Origin: Muribaculaceae bacterium | Lineage (GTDB): Bacteria; Bacteroidota; Bacteroidia; Bacteroidales; Muribaculaceae | Reading direction: 5' to 3' | NCBI GenBank assembly: GCA_017451225.1 | Contig: JAFSPZ010000044.1 | Coordinates: 1 to 39,070 of the forward strand | DNA: 39,070 nucleotides | In this document: positions 7,417 to 14,561 of the stretch, in pieces | Numbering within the stretch: the stretch's first letter is position 1 | Layout of the letters: every line of letters starts with the position of its first letter | Program-made: the position numbers and the translations under genes | The notes under the pieces: model-generated | The model's input: the letters and a program-made list of their open reading frames with translations, nothing else | Databases searched by the model: none | What the model was told of the DNA's origin: nothing

Positions 7417-7926
7417 ACAACGGAGTTAAATTTTAATAGTGTAGAAACTATTGCCAACCTAAATGCTTCAGCGGCATTTCAGGTTGACAGCGGAAAGGTG
7501 TTCAAAGATGATGTGGACATCTGTCCGGTGATTATCGACAAGAAACTATCGTACATCCCTTGGGGTGGCGACAACGCCTTGCCATATAATATTCTTAATC
7601 TCATTGAGAGTGACGAGACGCTCTCGACATGTCAGCAGTTCAACTCTGAGGTGTGTTATGGCAGTGGACTTCGCTATAACGTGGACGAAAGCACCAAGGC
7701 TGTCAAGCAGGAGGTCGAGGACTTCCTTCTTGACAATGCCGTGGCGCAGTACTGGCTCGGTGTGTGCCATGACTTCAAACACTTCGCATTTTGCGTATCG
7801 GTGATAATCCTTAATGCCGAAGGCAATAAGGTGGTGAGGCTGATTAGAAAGGAGGAGTGCCACTGCCGACTCTCTCCTGCGGAGAAGGACAACCTTTTTG
7901 CGACTGAACCGCTTTTTTTTCCATAG
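7417..7926 (+). pseudogene. Truncated phage portal-like gene fragment
   Basis: The frame is open from 7417 to a stop at 7924-7926. It has no good start: the only candidate is a GTG at 7498, and similarity-like sequence (NFNSVETIANLNASAAFQVD) is already present upstream of it. Recognisable segments are SYIPWGGDNALPYNIL, CQQFNSEVCYGSGLRYN and CHDFKHFAFCVSVIIL, which resemble the N-terminal part of portal-like proteins of Bacteroidales phages and phage-like elements. This is family recall, not a search. After RLIRKEECHCRLSPAEK the sequence degenerates into a T-rich tail (7895-7920) and stops. The break point carries the 15-base sequence shared with the element at 5037-5051. It is probably a dead remnant. 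Confidence 0.6.
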
Positions 7927-7954
7927 TTGCTCCTTCCCAGTCACTCCTATCCAA

Positions 7955-7990
7955 GAAAAAAGCAGCTCGCTACTTGCGTAGTGAACTGCT
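7955..7990 (-). terminator. Terminator of the tRNA-Val/tRNA-Glu transcript
   Basis: On the minus strand AGCAGTTC and GAGCTGCT pair around a CTAC-GCAA-GTAG tip (a GNRA loop) with one A/C mismatch. A run of six T follows. Confidence 0.85.
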
Positions 7991-7997
7991 TTCAGTG

Positions 7998-8070
7998 TAG
8001 TGGTACGGGGAGTCGAACCCCGGTTTCCGGCGTGAGAGGCCAGCGTCCTGGGCCACTAGACGATACCACC
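7998..8070 (-). tRNA. tRNA-Glu (anticodon CTC)
   Basis: The 73-base cloverleaf has acceptor GGTGGTA/TACCACT with a G-U closing pair, D-arm GTCT/GGAC, and anticodon stem CTGGC/GCCGG with loop CTCTCAC (anticodon CTC). The T-arm is CGGGG-TTCGACT-CCCCG. CCA is not encoded. It follows tRNA-Val by 11 bases on the same transcript. Confidence 0.9.
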
Positions 8071-8081
8071 ATTTCACGTCG

Positions 8082-8156
8082 TGGGTGCTGACGGATTCGA
8101 ACCGCCGACCCTCTGCTTGTAAGGCAGATGCTCTGAACCAGCTGAGCTAAGCACCC
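8082..8156 (-). tRNA. tRNA-Val (anticodon TAC)
   Basis: The 75-base cloverleaf has acceptor GGGTGCT/AGCACCC, D-loop AGCTGGTTCAGAGC, and anticodon loop CTTACAA (anticodon TAC). The T-arm contains GGTTCGAATCC. CCA is not encoded. It is the first gene of the pair with tRNA-Glu. Confidence 0.95.
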
Positions 8157-8180
8157 GTGCTTTTTAGCGGAAAAGCGATG

Positions 8181-8211
8181 CAAAGGTACGGCAAGTTTTT
8201 GAACTGTGCAA
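8181..8211 (-). promoter_or_regulatory. Promoter of the tRNA pair
   Basis: TACCTTTG (8188-8181, minus) has a TTG (8211-8209) 20 bases upstream. It ends 25 bases before the tRNA-Val 5' end. Confidence 0.75.
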
Positions 8212-8295
8212 ATAATTCGTGATTTTTTTTTCAAAAAAATGCGTTTTCGTGTGTTTTTTGTTGATTTTCTCGAATTTTGGACTTGAAATATAGGG

Positions 8296-10779
8296 TTATT
8301 TGTACTTGTTGGCGTGGATTTTAATGGCTTTGAGGATTTGTTCTCCCAGATGGATGGTGTATCCTTGTTGTGTAAATAAGATGTTTCCTTTACTGTCGGT
8401 CACAACAAAAAGAGGCATGGTTTTTTCGTTGGCTTTTGTTTCCCTGATAAGATCTTCCATATTTGTTCCATAAACGAATCTGACTGTGCCCAACATTTCC
8501 GCTCTATCTTTGTCAATGCCCCAAATCACTGAAGCTGGCAAATCGCTGAATTGTGACTTGTCGAAGCGTTGCTCTTGTTCTTCGTTTAGAGTCAGCAGAG
8601 TTATATCGCATCCTAATGCCTCAATTTGGCTGGCACAGGTGGCGATATCGTGCAGCGCGTGAGTGGTAGGCTCGTTGCTTGGTGCTATAAATCCCACGAT
8701 GTGATAGCAGTCATTGTCAAGAATTAGTCTCCTTTCTCCATTAGAATAATAGCCGTCTAAACGTAACGTTCCAATAATATTTAGCGCGTTATCTTTGTTA
8801 AGCAGAGAAAGGTCAATATCGCTTTCTTTGTTGCTTTCAATTTCAAATGTTGTAATGCTTGCCAGAACGCTGCCGTCACTTTGGCGGTTGCCGGTGGTGA
8901 GCATGTAGGTGCCTGGTTCAAGTTGCACACCATTTTTGAAATAATTGTTCCAGGTGGCATCTTCGGGGTAAGTGAGCAACTGCGGTTTGTTATCCACAAT
9001 CTTGCTTAGGGTGAAATGAGTGTAGTAGGAGAGGTCGTTGTGGGTGTCGCTGGGCGTGAAATTAAGTTGAAGCGTTCCCGAAGGTTCGGTTTTGAGCGAT
9101 TCGCTTTCCTCAAATTTTACCTCATGCCAAGCGCTATTTGCATAGTATTCAAGCTTGCCGTTCACCTCGTTGATGCGTGCAGGCCAGCCCATGCTGCGTG
9201 CTGCGCTCACGAAGAAGATGGCGCGTCCCAGTTCATCGGTGGTGCGAGTGCGGTACACGCTCATAGGTTGCTGACGCAGGCGCTGAGGATTGTGCTCGTT
9301 GTCAATTATGATATTTGTTTTGGTCCAAGCGATTAAATCGTTAATATTACTTATTTTGTCGCTTAATTCCTTATGGAAGAATTCTTTATAAGGTGTTAAC
9401 CATTCATTCTCTACTCGTGGGCTCAGCACATAGCGGCAGTAGATTTCGGTGGTGTCGATTAGCGCCACCTCATTGTCACGTAGTACATCGATGTTGATGT
9501 CGCGCAGGTCTTTCTCGCTGAGCACTTCAAGGAGTTTTTGTGCCATCACCTTATTTTTCGCTTCGTCAAGGAACTGCTGTATTGTGCGGTGATTGCCGCG
9601 CCACGCTTCTACAGGCATCGTAGCTTCGTAGGCTTGGCGGATGGAATCCTCCTGCGCCTTGCGGCGGTCGTTGAGTGCACGTTGCTCGTCGGAGATTTCT
9701 GGTAGTACTGCACTCAATGGTGGCGGCACGATGTCAAGTTCTAGATGACGTGGCAAAGCTTTATCACTTAATTCTATTATTACAAAGTCTCCTATATCGC
9801 CAGCCCATGACACTTTTTTGACAGCCACAAGGTCATCTTTTGTCACCCATACCAGTAGGTCTCCTTTGCCTGCGGTGAGTGCAGCATAGCCGCGTTCGTT
9901 GGTAGTGTCTTTTGCCACAGTGTAGAACTCGGCATAGTTGTAAAGTTTGAACTCTACTGTGGCATTTGGTACGGGATTGCCGTTTTTATCGTGGACTTTT
10001 ATGATCCTGATTGAGGTGGGGGTGTAGTTGCTGGTGACATTGATTTCGGTGTAACACGGTGTGCGGCTCACTACCTCCTCTGGACCGTGGTAATCGCCTG
10101 CCACCTTGGTGTGCATGAGCATTCCTCGTGAGGCGCTCTCGTTGAACCATCCCAAGTTGAGCACTGGCTCAGGCTCACAGGCTCCCAGGAAGTACCACCA
10201 GCCATTGGCCCATGCCTCTACCCATGCGTGGTTGTCGTCGGTGTGTGCCCAGCGTGGGGTATATACTTGGCGAGCTGGGATGCATACCGAACGTAACGCC
10301 GCCACAAGAAATGTCGACTCCTCGCCACAGCGGCCATAGGCTGTGCACATTGTGGCGAGCGGACTGCTCGTGCGAGCATCGCTAGGACGGTAGCTTACCT
10401 TTTCGTGGCACCAGTGGTTTACCTCGAGGATTGCATCTTCCATTGAGAGATTCTTAACGCGGTCTTTGAGTTCGCGGTAGAACACCATCCTTGCAGTGTC
10501 TAGGTTCTCGTTATTGACACGCACTGGTAGCACGAAGTGCTTGAGCTCACGCTCTGGTACGCTCTTTCCCCACGGCATCTCATCGCGTGCCTGCAGGGTG
10601 GTGAGGAAGTTGCGGTAGTAGAACTCCTCGCTATAGTCGGTCCGGTCGGGTGTTGCAAGGTGGGTTGTGAGTTCTCTCACATATTTCCAGGCAAGTTCGC
10701 TGTTATCGCTTGCGGTCATGTTTGTCGCTGTGATTGCCACTGTCGCAAGGGCTATGATGGTTCTAGATATAAGTCTCAT
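8296..10779 (-). CDS. Secreted transglutaminase-like protein with a second, inactive transglutaminase-like domain
   Basis: The 827-residue protein has an N-terminal signal peptide (about 1-22). A transglutaminase core follows: GRCGEESTFLVAALR with Cys151, and DDNHAWVEAW with His184 followed by GWWYFLGACEPEP. Next come a beta-sandwich of the carboxypeptidase-regulatory type (about 270-360, IKVHDKNGNPVPNATVEFKL) and a linker. A second region near 500-545 (TDELGRAIFFVSAARSMGWPARINEV) aligns by eye with the first core but lacks the Cys and His. The C-terminal 150 residues look like a thioredoxin-fold domain (PLFVVTDSKGNILF near the end) without a CxxC. The ATG at 10777-10779 starts the signal peptide. 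It probably acts in the periplasm or on the surface, as a cysteine protease or in peptide processing; substrate unknown. Confidence 0.85.
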   Translation of the reverse strand: MRLISRTIIALATVAITATNMTASDNSELAWKYVRELTTHLATPDRTDYSEEFYYRNFLTTLQARDEMPWGKSVPERELKHFVLPVRVNNENLDTARMVFYRELKDRVKNLSMEDAILEVNHWCHEKVSYRPSDARTSSPLATMCTAYGRCGEESTFLVAALRSVCIPARQVYTPRWAHTDDNHAWVEAWANGWWYFLGACEPEPVLNLGWFNESASRGMLMHTKVAGDYHGPEEVVSRTPCYTEINVTSNYTPTSIRIIKVHDKNGNPVPNATVEFKLYNYAEFYTVAKDTTNERGYAALTAGKGDLLVWVTKDDLVAVKKVSWAGDIGDFVIIELSDKALPRHLELDIVPPPLSAVLPEISDEQRALNDRRKAQEDSIRQAYEATMPVEAWRGNHRTIQQFLDEAKNKVMAQKLLEVLSEKDLRDINIDVLRDNEVALIDTTEIYCRYVLSPRVENEWLTPYKEFFHKELSDKISNINDLIAWTKTNIIIDNEHNPQRLRQQPMSVYRTRTTDELGRAIFFVSAARSMGWPARINEVNGKLEYYANSAWHEVKFEESESLKTEPSGTLQLNFTPSDTHNDLSYYTHFTLSKIVDNKPQLLTYPEDATWNNYFKNGVQLEPGTYMLTTGNRQSDGSVLASITTFEIESNKESDIDLSLLNKDNALNIIGTLRLDGYYSNGERRLILDNDCYHIVGFIAPSNEPTTHALHDIATCASQIEALGCDITLLTLNEEQEQRFDKSQFSDLPASVIWGIDKDRAEMLGTVRFVYGTNMEDLIRETKANEKTMPLFVVTDSKGNILFTQQGYTIHLGEQILKAIKIHANKYK

Positions 10780-10800
10780 AATGCTGTTTTTTATTTGTCG

Positions 10801-10808
10801 CAAAAATA
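10801..10808 (-). promoter_or_regulatory. -7 box of the transglutaminase-like gene
   Basis: TATTTTTG on the minus strand is a perfect TAnnTTTG match 21 bases before the ATG. No TTG lies at the ideal distance. Confidence 0.5.
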
Positions 10809-10849
10809 ACAAATAATTGGCAAAAACATGTAAAAACAGACACATTATT

Positions 10850-10879
10850 TTGTGTTTCCGTGATAATTTACTAACTTTA
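10850..10879 (+). promoter_or_regulatory. Promoter of the DJ-1 family gene
   Basis: TTG (10850-10852), 19 bases, then TAACTTTA (10872-10879), one mismatch from consensus. It is divergent from the transglutaminase-like gene. Confidence 0.6.
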
Positions 10880-10924
10880 CAACCTGAAAATACTAAGAAT
10901 AAAACACCAAATAATTAGAAAATC

Positions 10925-11476
10925 ATGAGACCAAGTTATGTTATGTTTGCCGACGGCTTTGAGGAAATCGAGGCTTTGACGGTTGTTGACGTGTTGCGCC
11001 GTGCTGGTATGCAAGTGGTTACTATGTCTATTTATGACGCTCCCGAAGCCATAGGAGCTCATGGAGTTACCGTTGTTGCCGACGAATCGTTCGATCCCGA
11101 GATGCTCGAGGATGCTGAGTGGGTAGTGTGCCCAGGTGGAATGCCAGGTGCCTCTAATCTCGCCGAGAACGAGGCTTTGTGCGACATTCTCAAGGAGAGA
11201 AATGAGAATGATGAGTACATTGCTGCGATTTGCGCTTCTCCATCAGTTATATTTGGCCCCCTCGGGTTGCTTGATGGCCGCAATGCAACATGCTATCCTG
11301 GCATGGAAGATGGCATGGAGGGAGCAAGTGTGGTTAATGAGCATGTGGTTGTCGACGGCAATATTGTCACTGGCATGGGACCTGCATCGGCCGCACGCTT
11401 TGCACTTACCATCGCTGCAATGACCATGGGCGAGGAGGTTGCCAATGATGTGGCTGCCGGCATGTTGCTAAAATAA
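10925..11476 (+). CDS. DJ-1/PfpI (YajL-type) family protein
   Basis: The 183-residue single-domain cytoplasmic protein has the DJ-1 landmarks. FADGFEEIEAL near residue 8 supplies the conserved Glu, VVCPGGMPGA forms the loop before the core, and AAICASPSVIF near residue 100 holds the reactive nucleophile-elbow Cys. Members of the family have been described as chaperones, as redox-responsive proteins and, with debate, as glyoxalases or deglycases. The length fits the family. The gene stands alone with its own promoter, and a strong bidirectional terminator separates it from the convergent barrel gene downstream. Confidence 0.93.
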   Translation: MRPSYVMFADGFEEIEALTVVDVLRRAGMQVVTMSIYDAPEAIGAHGVTVVADESFDPEMLEDAEWVVCPGGMPGASNLAENEALCDILKERNENDEYIAAICASPSVIFGPLGLLDGRNATCYPGMEDGMEGASVVNEHVVVDGNIVTGMGPASAARFALTIAAMTMGEEVANDVAAGMLLK

Positions 11477-11526
11477 GGGAATCGGAGATCGTGATAGAAA
11501 ATCACGTAAACGATACTCATGAAATG

Positions 11527-11564
11527 AAAAAAATCGTGGAGGCCACAGCTTCCACGATTTTATT
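11527..11564. terminator. Bidirectional terminator between convergent genes
   Basis: AAATCGTGGA (11531-11540) and TCCACGATTT (11551-11560) form a perfect 10-bp stem. T-rich sequence follows on the plus strand, and seven T follow on the minus strand. It serves the DJ-1 gene and the barrel gene. Confidence 0.92.
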
Positions 11565-11583
11565 TATCTTTTATTTATACTGA

Positions 11584-12216
11584 TTACTTAAAGAAATAAG
11601 TTGCTTGCACAAACCAAGTGCGGTGCTTGGCTACGTTATCGTCGAGGAGCTTAGTGCCTAGATTCTGACCCACGCTGAAGCTGTAGCCGCCGCTCAGTTG
11701 TACTTTGTTGGCAATCTCTACACCAATGCCGGCGTGAAGAAGCACGTTGACAGTAGTGTATTTGAGTGCGTCGTCAACCTTGTTGTGGCCAGCAAGGAAT
11801 GAGAATGTGGGACCAACGTAGACGAAGGGCATGAGTGTGTTCTCAAAACCATTGAGACGGCTGTAGCGGAATTTAAGGTTCAAAGGAACGTCGATGTAAT
11901 GAAGTCGAGCAACTTGAGTCTCAATGCCTTGGGAATTCCAAATGAGCTTGTCGCCTAAATGGAGGCGGCCTTGACGCAATGTGTAAAGAATAGAACCATC
12001 TATGCCAAAGCCCACTCCGGGAATCATCAGTTCGCCTGTAACACCTGCCGAGCCGCCAAACATGCGGTCGCTTTCAAAGATGTCGCTCTGCTTGAAGTGA
12101 ATCTCATTGTAGTTGCCTCCAACGGTGATGCCCCAGCGGCGAACAGGCTGTGCAGTAGATGATAATGCGCATAACAGCGCTACGAGAACAAGTATGTGTT
12201 TGATATATTTTCTCAT
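11584..12216 (-). CDS. Small outer-membrane beta-barrel protein (PorT-like)
   Basis: The 210-residue protein has a signal peptide with cleavage after ALSSTA. It then has amphipathic strands typical of the family: WGITVGGNYNEIHF, GGSAGVTGELMIPGVGFGIDGSILYTLRQG, LHYIDVPLNLKFRYS, LMPFVYVGPTFSFLAGH and LHAGIGVEIANKVQLSGGYSFSVGQNLG. It ends in an aromatic strand, TWFVQATYFFK. It shares the overall layout of the protein at 5333-5920 but is clearly not a close copy. It should sit in the outer membrane; its specific role is unknown. It has its own promoter and terminator. Confidence 0.85.
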   Translation of the reverse strand: MRKYIKHILVLVALLCALSSTAQPVRRWGITVGGNYNEIHFKQSDIFESDRMFGGSAGVTGELMIPGVGFGIDGSILYTLRQGRLHLGDKLIWNSQGIETQVARLHYIDVPLNLKFRYSRLNGFENTLMPFVYVGPTFSFLAGHNKVDDALKYTTVNVLLHAGIGVEIANKVQLSGGYSFSVGQNLGTKLLDDNVAKHRTWFVQATYFFK

Positions 12217-12247
12217 ATTATTATATTATTATTCGAGTTTCAGACTG

Positions 12248-12278
12248 CAAAACTAACATAAATTCTTGTCTCTACCAA
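12248..12278 (-). promoter_or_regulatory. Promoter of the barrel gene at 11584-12216
   Basis: TAGTTTTG (12255-12248, minus) has a TTG (12278-12276) 20 bases upstream. It lies 31 bases before the ATG. Confidence 0.7.
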
Positions 12279-12375
12279 AGATTTCATTTTTTATAACACA
12301 AATTTTAGCCTTATTGAAATGATTTGGTCTAAATTCATGATTTCATAGCTGGTAATTTGTTGGATTCAAGTCGCT

Positions 12376-12401
12376 AATTGTGTGCCTTTGGGGGCACAAT
12401 T
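12376..12401. other. Inverted repeat in the gap upstream of tRNA-Gln
   Basis: AATTGTGTGCC (12376-12386) pairs with GGGGCACAATT (12391-12401) around TTTG, with one mismatch and one wobble. No T-run follows in either direction. Its role is unclear, and the rest of the 12217-12503 gap holds only the two flanking promoters. Confidence 0.5.
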
Positions 12402-12454
12402 CAAGGAAAAAGGGGGCAATGTGAGTTTTTTTTGAGATTTTTTCTTGAAAAGTT

Positions 12455-12484
12455 TTGGTGGTTACGAAAAATGTAGTAATTTTG
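12455..12484 (+). promoter_or_regulatory. Promoter of tRNA-Gln
   Basis: TTG (12455-12457), 19 bases, then a perfect TAATTTTG (12477-12484), 19 bases before the tRNA 5' end. Confidence 0.8.
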
Positions 12485-12503
12485 CACCGCAATTAAGGCA
12501 ACT

Positions 12504-12574
12504 TGTCCTGTGGTGTAACGGTAGCACACCGGATTCTGGTTCCGTTTGCGTGGGTTCGAATCCTACCAGGACAA
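12504..12574 (+). tRNA. tRNA-Gln (anticodon CTG)
   Basis: The 71-base cloverleaf has acceptor TGTCCTG/CAGGACA, D-arm GTGT/ACAC with AACGGTAGC, anticodon loop TTCTGGT (anticodon CTG), and T-loop TTCGAAT. CCA is not encoded. Confidence 0.93.
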
Positions 12575-12580
12575 CAACAG

Positions 12581-12610
12581 AAGTGACCACTTTGGGTCAC
12601 TTTCTTTTTG
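12581..12610 (+). terminator. Terminator after tRNA-Gln
   Basis: AAGTGACC (12581-12588) pairs with GGTCACTT (12595-12602) and is followed by a T-rich tract to 12609. It lies between tRNA-Gln and rpsP, so rpsP may depend on read-through or an unseen promoter. Confidence 0.75.
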
Positions 12611-12669
12611 AAATTATTAACCAGGCGAGCTCTCGTGTAGGGCACGCCATAAAACAAAACTTATTAAAC

Positions 12670-13272
12670 ATGGCAACAAAAATCAGACTGCAACGTCATG
12701 GTCGTAAAGACTATCCGTTCTATCCAATTGTCATCGCCGATAGCAGGGCACCACGAGATGGTAGATTTATTGAAAGGATTGGTTCGTATAACCCAAACAC
12801 TAATCCTGCTACAGTAAGTTTGAATTTCGAGAGAGCTCTCTACTGGATCAACGTTGGCGCAATTCCAACCGACACCGTTCGCAACATTCTCTCACGCGAG
12901 GGCGTTATGCTCATGAAGCACCTCCAGGGTGGCGTGAAGAAGGGCGCTTTCACCGAGGAAGAGGCTCAGAAACGTTTCGACGCTTGGAAAGCCGAGAAGG
13001 ACGCTAAGCTCGAGGCTGTAAGAAACAAGGTTCGTGAGGACAAGAAGGCCGCTGGCAAGCAGCGTCTTGAGGAAGAGGCCAAGAAGAACGAGGCTAAGGC
13101 TGAGGCCGTAGCTCAGAAGCGCGCCGAGATAGCTGCCGCCAAGGCTGAGGCTGAGGCTCAGGCTGCCGCCGAAGCACAAGCTGCTGAGGACGCCGCCAAG
13201 GCTGCCGACGAGGCTCCTGCCGAGGAGGCTCCCGCTGCCGAGGCACCTGCCGAGGAAGCTGCTGCTGAGTAA
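12670..13272 (+). CDS. rpsP: 30S ribosomal protein S16 with long Ala/Glu-rich tail
   Basis: The first 80 residues are canonical S16, a small-subunit assembly protein: [40 protein letters not shown] and [19 protein letters not shown]. The total of 200 residues is more than twice the E. coli length. The extension after about residue 105 is a Lys/Glu/Ala-rich predicted helix or coiled coil ([18 protein letters not shown] onward) that ends in an acidic Ala-Pro-Glu tail. Long S16 tails are common in Bacteroidetes. The ATG at 12670 starts the conserved domain; the longer open frame runs back through tRNA-Gln and is not coding. A hairpin terminator follows. Confidence 0.97.
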   Translation: MATKIRLQRHGRKDYPFYPIVIADSRAPRDGRFIERIGSYNPNTNPATVSLNFERALYWINVGAIPTDTVRNILSREGVMLMKHLQGGVKKGAFTEEEAQKRFDAWKAEKDAKLEAVRNKVREDKKAAGKQRLEEEAKKNEAKAEAVAQKRAEIAAAKAEAEAQAAAEAQAAEDAAKAADEAPAEEAPAAEAPAEEAAAE

Positions 13273-13320
13273 TTCAGCTGGCTCTTGCCCATAGTGGCAC
13301 TTCTTTTGATTAACTTATAA

Positions 13321-13363
13321 AGCAAAGCCCTGATGGTATTCCCGTCGGGGCTTGCTGTTTTTT
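13321..13363 (+). terminator. Terminator after rpsP
   Basis: GCAAAGCCCTGA (13322-13333) pairs with TCGGGGCTTGC (13345-13355), with one bulge, and is followed by six T. Confidence 0.85.
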
Positions 13364-13448
13364 ACGGTGAAGAGTGATATATGCTTGACATTGTCCGCCC
13401 CCCATTCGAAAAACTCTTCCCGCTACTATGAAAAAGAAATAGATTATT

Positions 13449-13479
13449 TTGCGATTGTGCTTATTTTATTATATTTTTG
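13449..13479 (+). promoter_or_regulatory. Promoter of the BACON/zinc-finger lipoprotein gene
   Basis: TTG (13449-13451), 20 bases, then a perfect TATTTTTG (13472-13479). Confidence 0.65.
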
Positions 13480-13518
13480 TGGGCAAAACATTATAATAAA
13501 TTTAAATTAAGTATAATT

Positions 13519-14283
13519 ATGAAGAAGTTTTTAAGCCTTTTGTCGTTTGTGGCATTGATGATGCTCAACGCCTGCGACAGTGCCACGGTCGTCACTCCAA
13601 GTACCGACCAAGTGTCATTCCTCATCGATGGTGGAGAGCAGGTAGTGGACATAAGTTCCGATGGCCGCTGGAGCGTTGGGAATTGTCCCGATTGGGTGAA
13701 AACCGATGTTCAGGATGGCAGACTTGTCATCAAGACCGGGCACAATGATAGTGGTGCTCTGCGACAGGGCGACATCGTCCTCACAGGTAAAAACGTTAGC
13801 TCGATTATTCACGTAACACAAGCAGCCAAGTGCACTCACATCACACCATCTAGCGACAAGGTCGAGTTTGGTAAGGATGGAGGCACTCAGACTGTGAACA
13901 TAGACACCGACGGCATTCCACAAGTTCAGGCCTCGGAGGGATTTACTGCTACCTATGCCAACGGCGTTCTCACAGTGACAGCAGCATCCAACGCTGTAGG
14001 AGCACGTCGTGGTGAGATAAAACTTACATGCGAAGACCAGAGCGTGACAATCTTTGCATCGCAAAAAGGCAACGTTTGCAAAACTTGTGGTGGCTCGGGC
14101 AAACTTACGTGCCCCCAATGCCATGGAAAAGGATGGTATCCTATAGAAGCTGCTGGAGGTGCTGCTGCTTGTGAACGATGCGGTGGCCGTTGGAATGGAT
14201 TTACCGATGATTCAAGTGATTGGAGAGACGGTACCGGACGCATCAAGTGTCCCGACTGCGGCGGCACCGGCTTTGGAGATTGA
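13519..14283 (+). CDS. Lipoprotein with two BACON domains and a DnaJ-type CxxCxGxG zinc finger
   Basis: The 254-residue protein starts with a lipoprotein signal ending LMMLNAC (Cys19). Two BACON-type beta-sandwiches follow. The first (about 24-108) shows GRWSVGNCPDWVKTD, GALRQGDIVLTG and IIHVTQAAK; the second (about 112-190) shows SSDKVEFGKDGGTQTVNI, GARRGEIKLTC and VTIFASQKGN. The C-terminal 60 residues hold four CxxC motifs of the DnaJ cysteine-rich type: CKTCGGSG, CPQCHGKG, CERCGGRW and CPDCGGTG. BACON domains usually sit in surface carbohydrate-active or mucin-binding proteins; DnaJ fingers bind two zinc ions and unfolded peptides inside the cell. The combination on a lipid-anchored protein is unusual. 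The ATG at 13519 starts the signal peptide. Function unknown. Confidence 0.85.
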   Translation: MKKFLSLLSFVALMMLNACDSATVVTPSTDQVSFLIDGGEQVVDISSDGRWSVGNCPDWVKTDVQDGRLVIKTGHNDSGALRQGDIVLTGKNVSSIIHVTQAAKCTHITPSSDKVEFGKDGGTQTVNIDTDGIPQVQASEGFTATYANGVLTVTAASNAVGARRGEIKLTCEDQSVTIFASQKGNVCKTCGGSGKLTCPQCHGKGWYPIEAAGGAAACERCGGRWNGFTDDSSDWRDGTGRIKCPDCGGTGFGD

Positions 14284-14509
14284 TTCATTTAACTCAACCC
14301 TGAAAGACGGAGCAATAACGAAGCCGTCATTTTTCGGGAAAAGAAACAGTAAAGGAGGGGCTACATTTGATGGCCCCCCCTTGCTATATTGCAAGTTGAG
14401 AAGTTAAGAAGTTAAGGATAGTAGAGTCGTGATAGAAAGCGCTGAGTCCGAAATAGTCTGACAAAGACCTATAAAAAGCAGGAACTTGTAATTAATTGTC
14501 AAGGAATGT
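14284..14509. repeat. Intergenic stretch with a weak hairpin and a three-copy 8-bp repeat
   Basis: GGGGCTA (14357-14363) and TGGCCCC (14371-14377) form a possible weak terminator for the lipoprotein gene. Three tandem octamers follow at 14394-14417: AGTTGAGA, AGTTAAGA and AGTTAAGG. A related sequence, inverted, lies at 26926-26944. I see nothing else before the next promoter. Confidence 0.55.
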
Positions 14510-14541
14510 TTGATAGAACCACATTTTTTTATTTATCTTTG
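14510..14541 (+). promoter_or_regulatory. Promoter of the leucine-rich-repeat gene
   Basis: TTG (14510-14512), 21 bases, then a perfect TATCTTTG (14534-14541), 20 bases before the ATG. Confidence 0.7.
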
Positions 14542-14561
14542 CATGGGCTAAGTTTTTTATT

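Noticed and set aside
12376-12401. Inverted repeat considered as a terminator or riboswitch
   Set aside because: There is no T-run, no gene end close by, and it is too small for a known riboswitch. It is kept only as an unexplained hairpin.
12445-12669. Upstream extension of the rpsP reading frame
   Set aside because: It runs through tRNA-Gln and its terminator. The S16 domain starts at the ATG at 12670.
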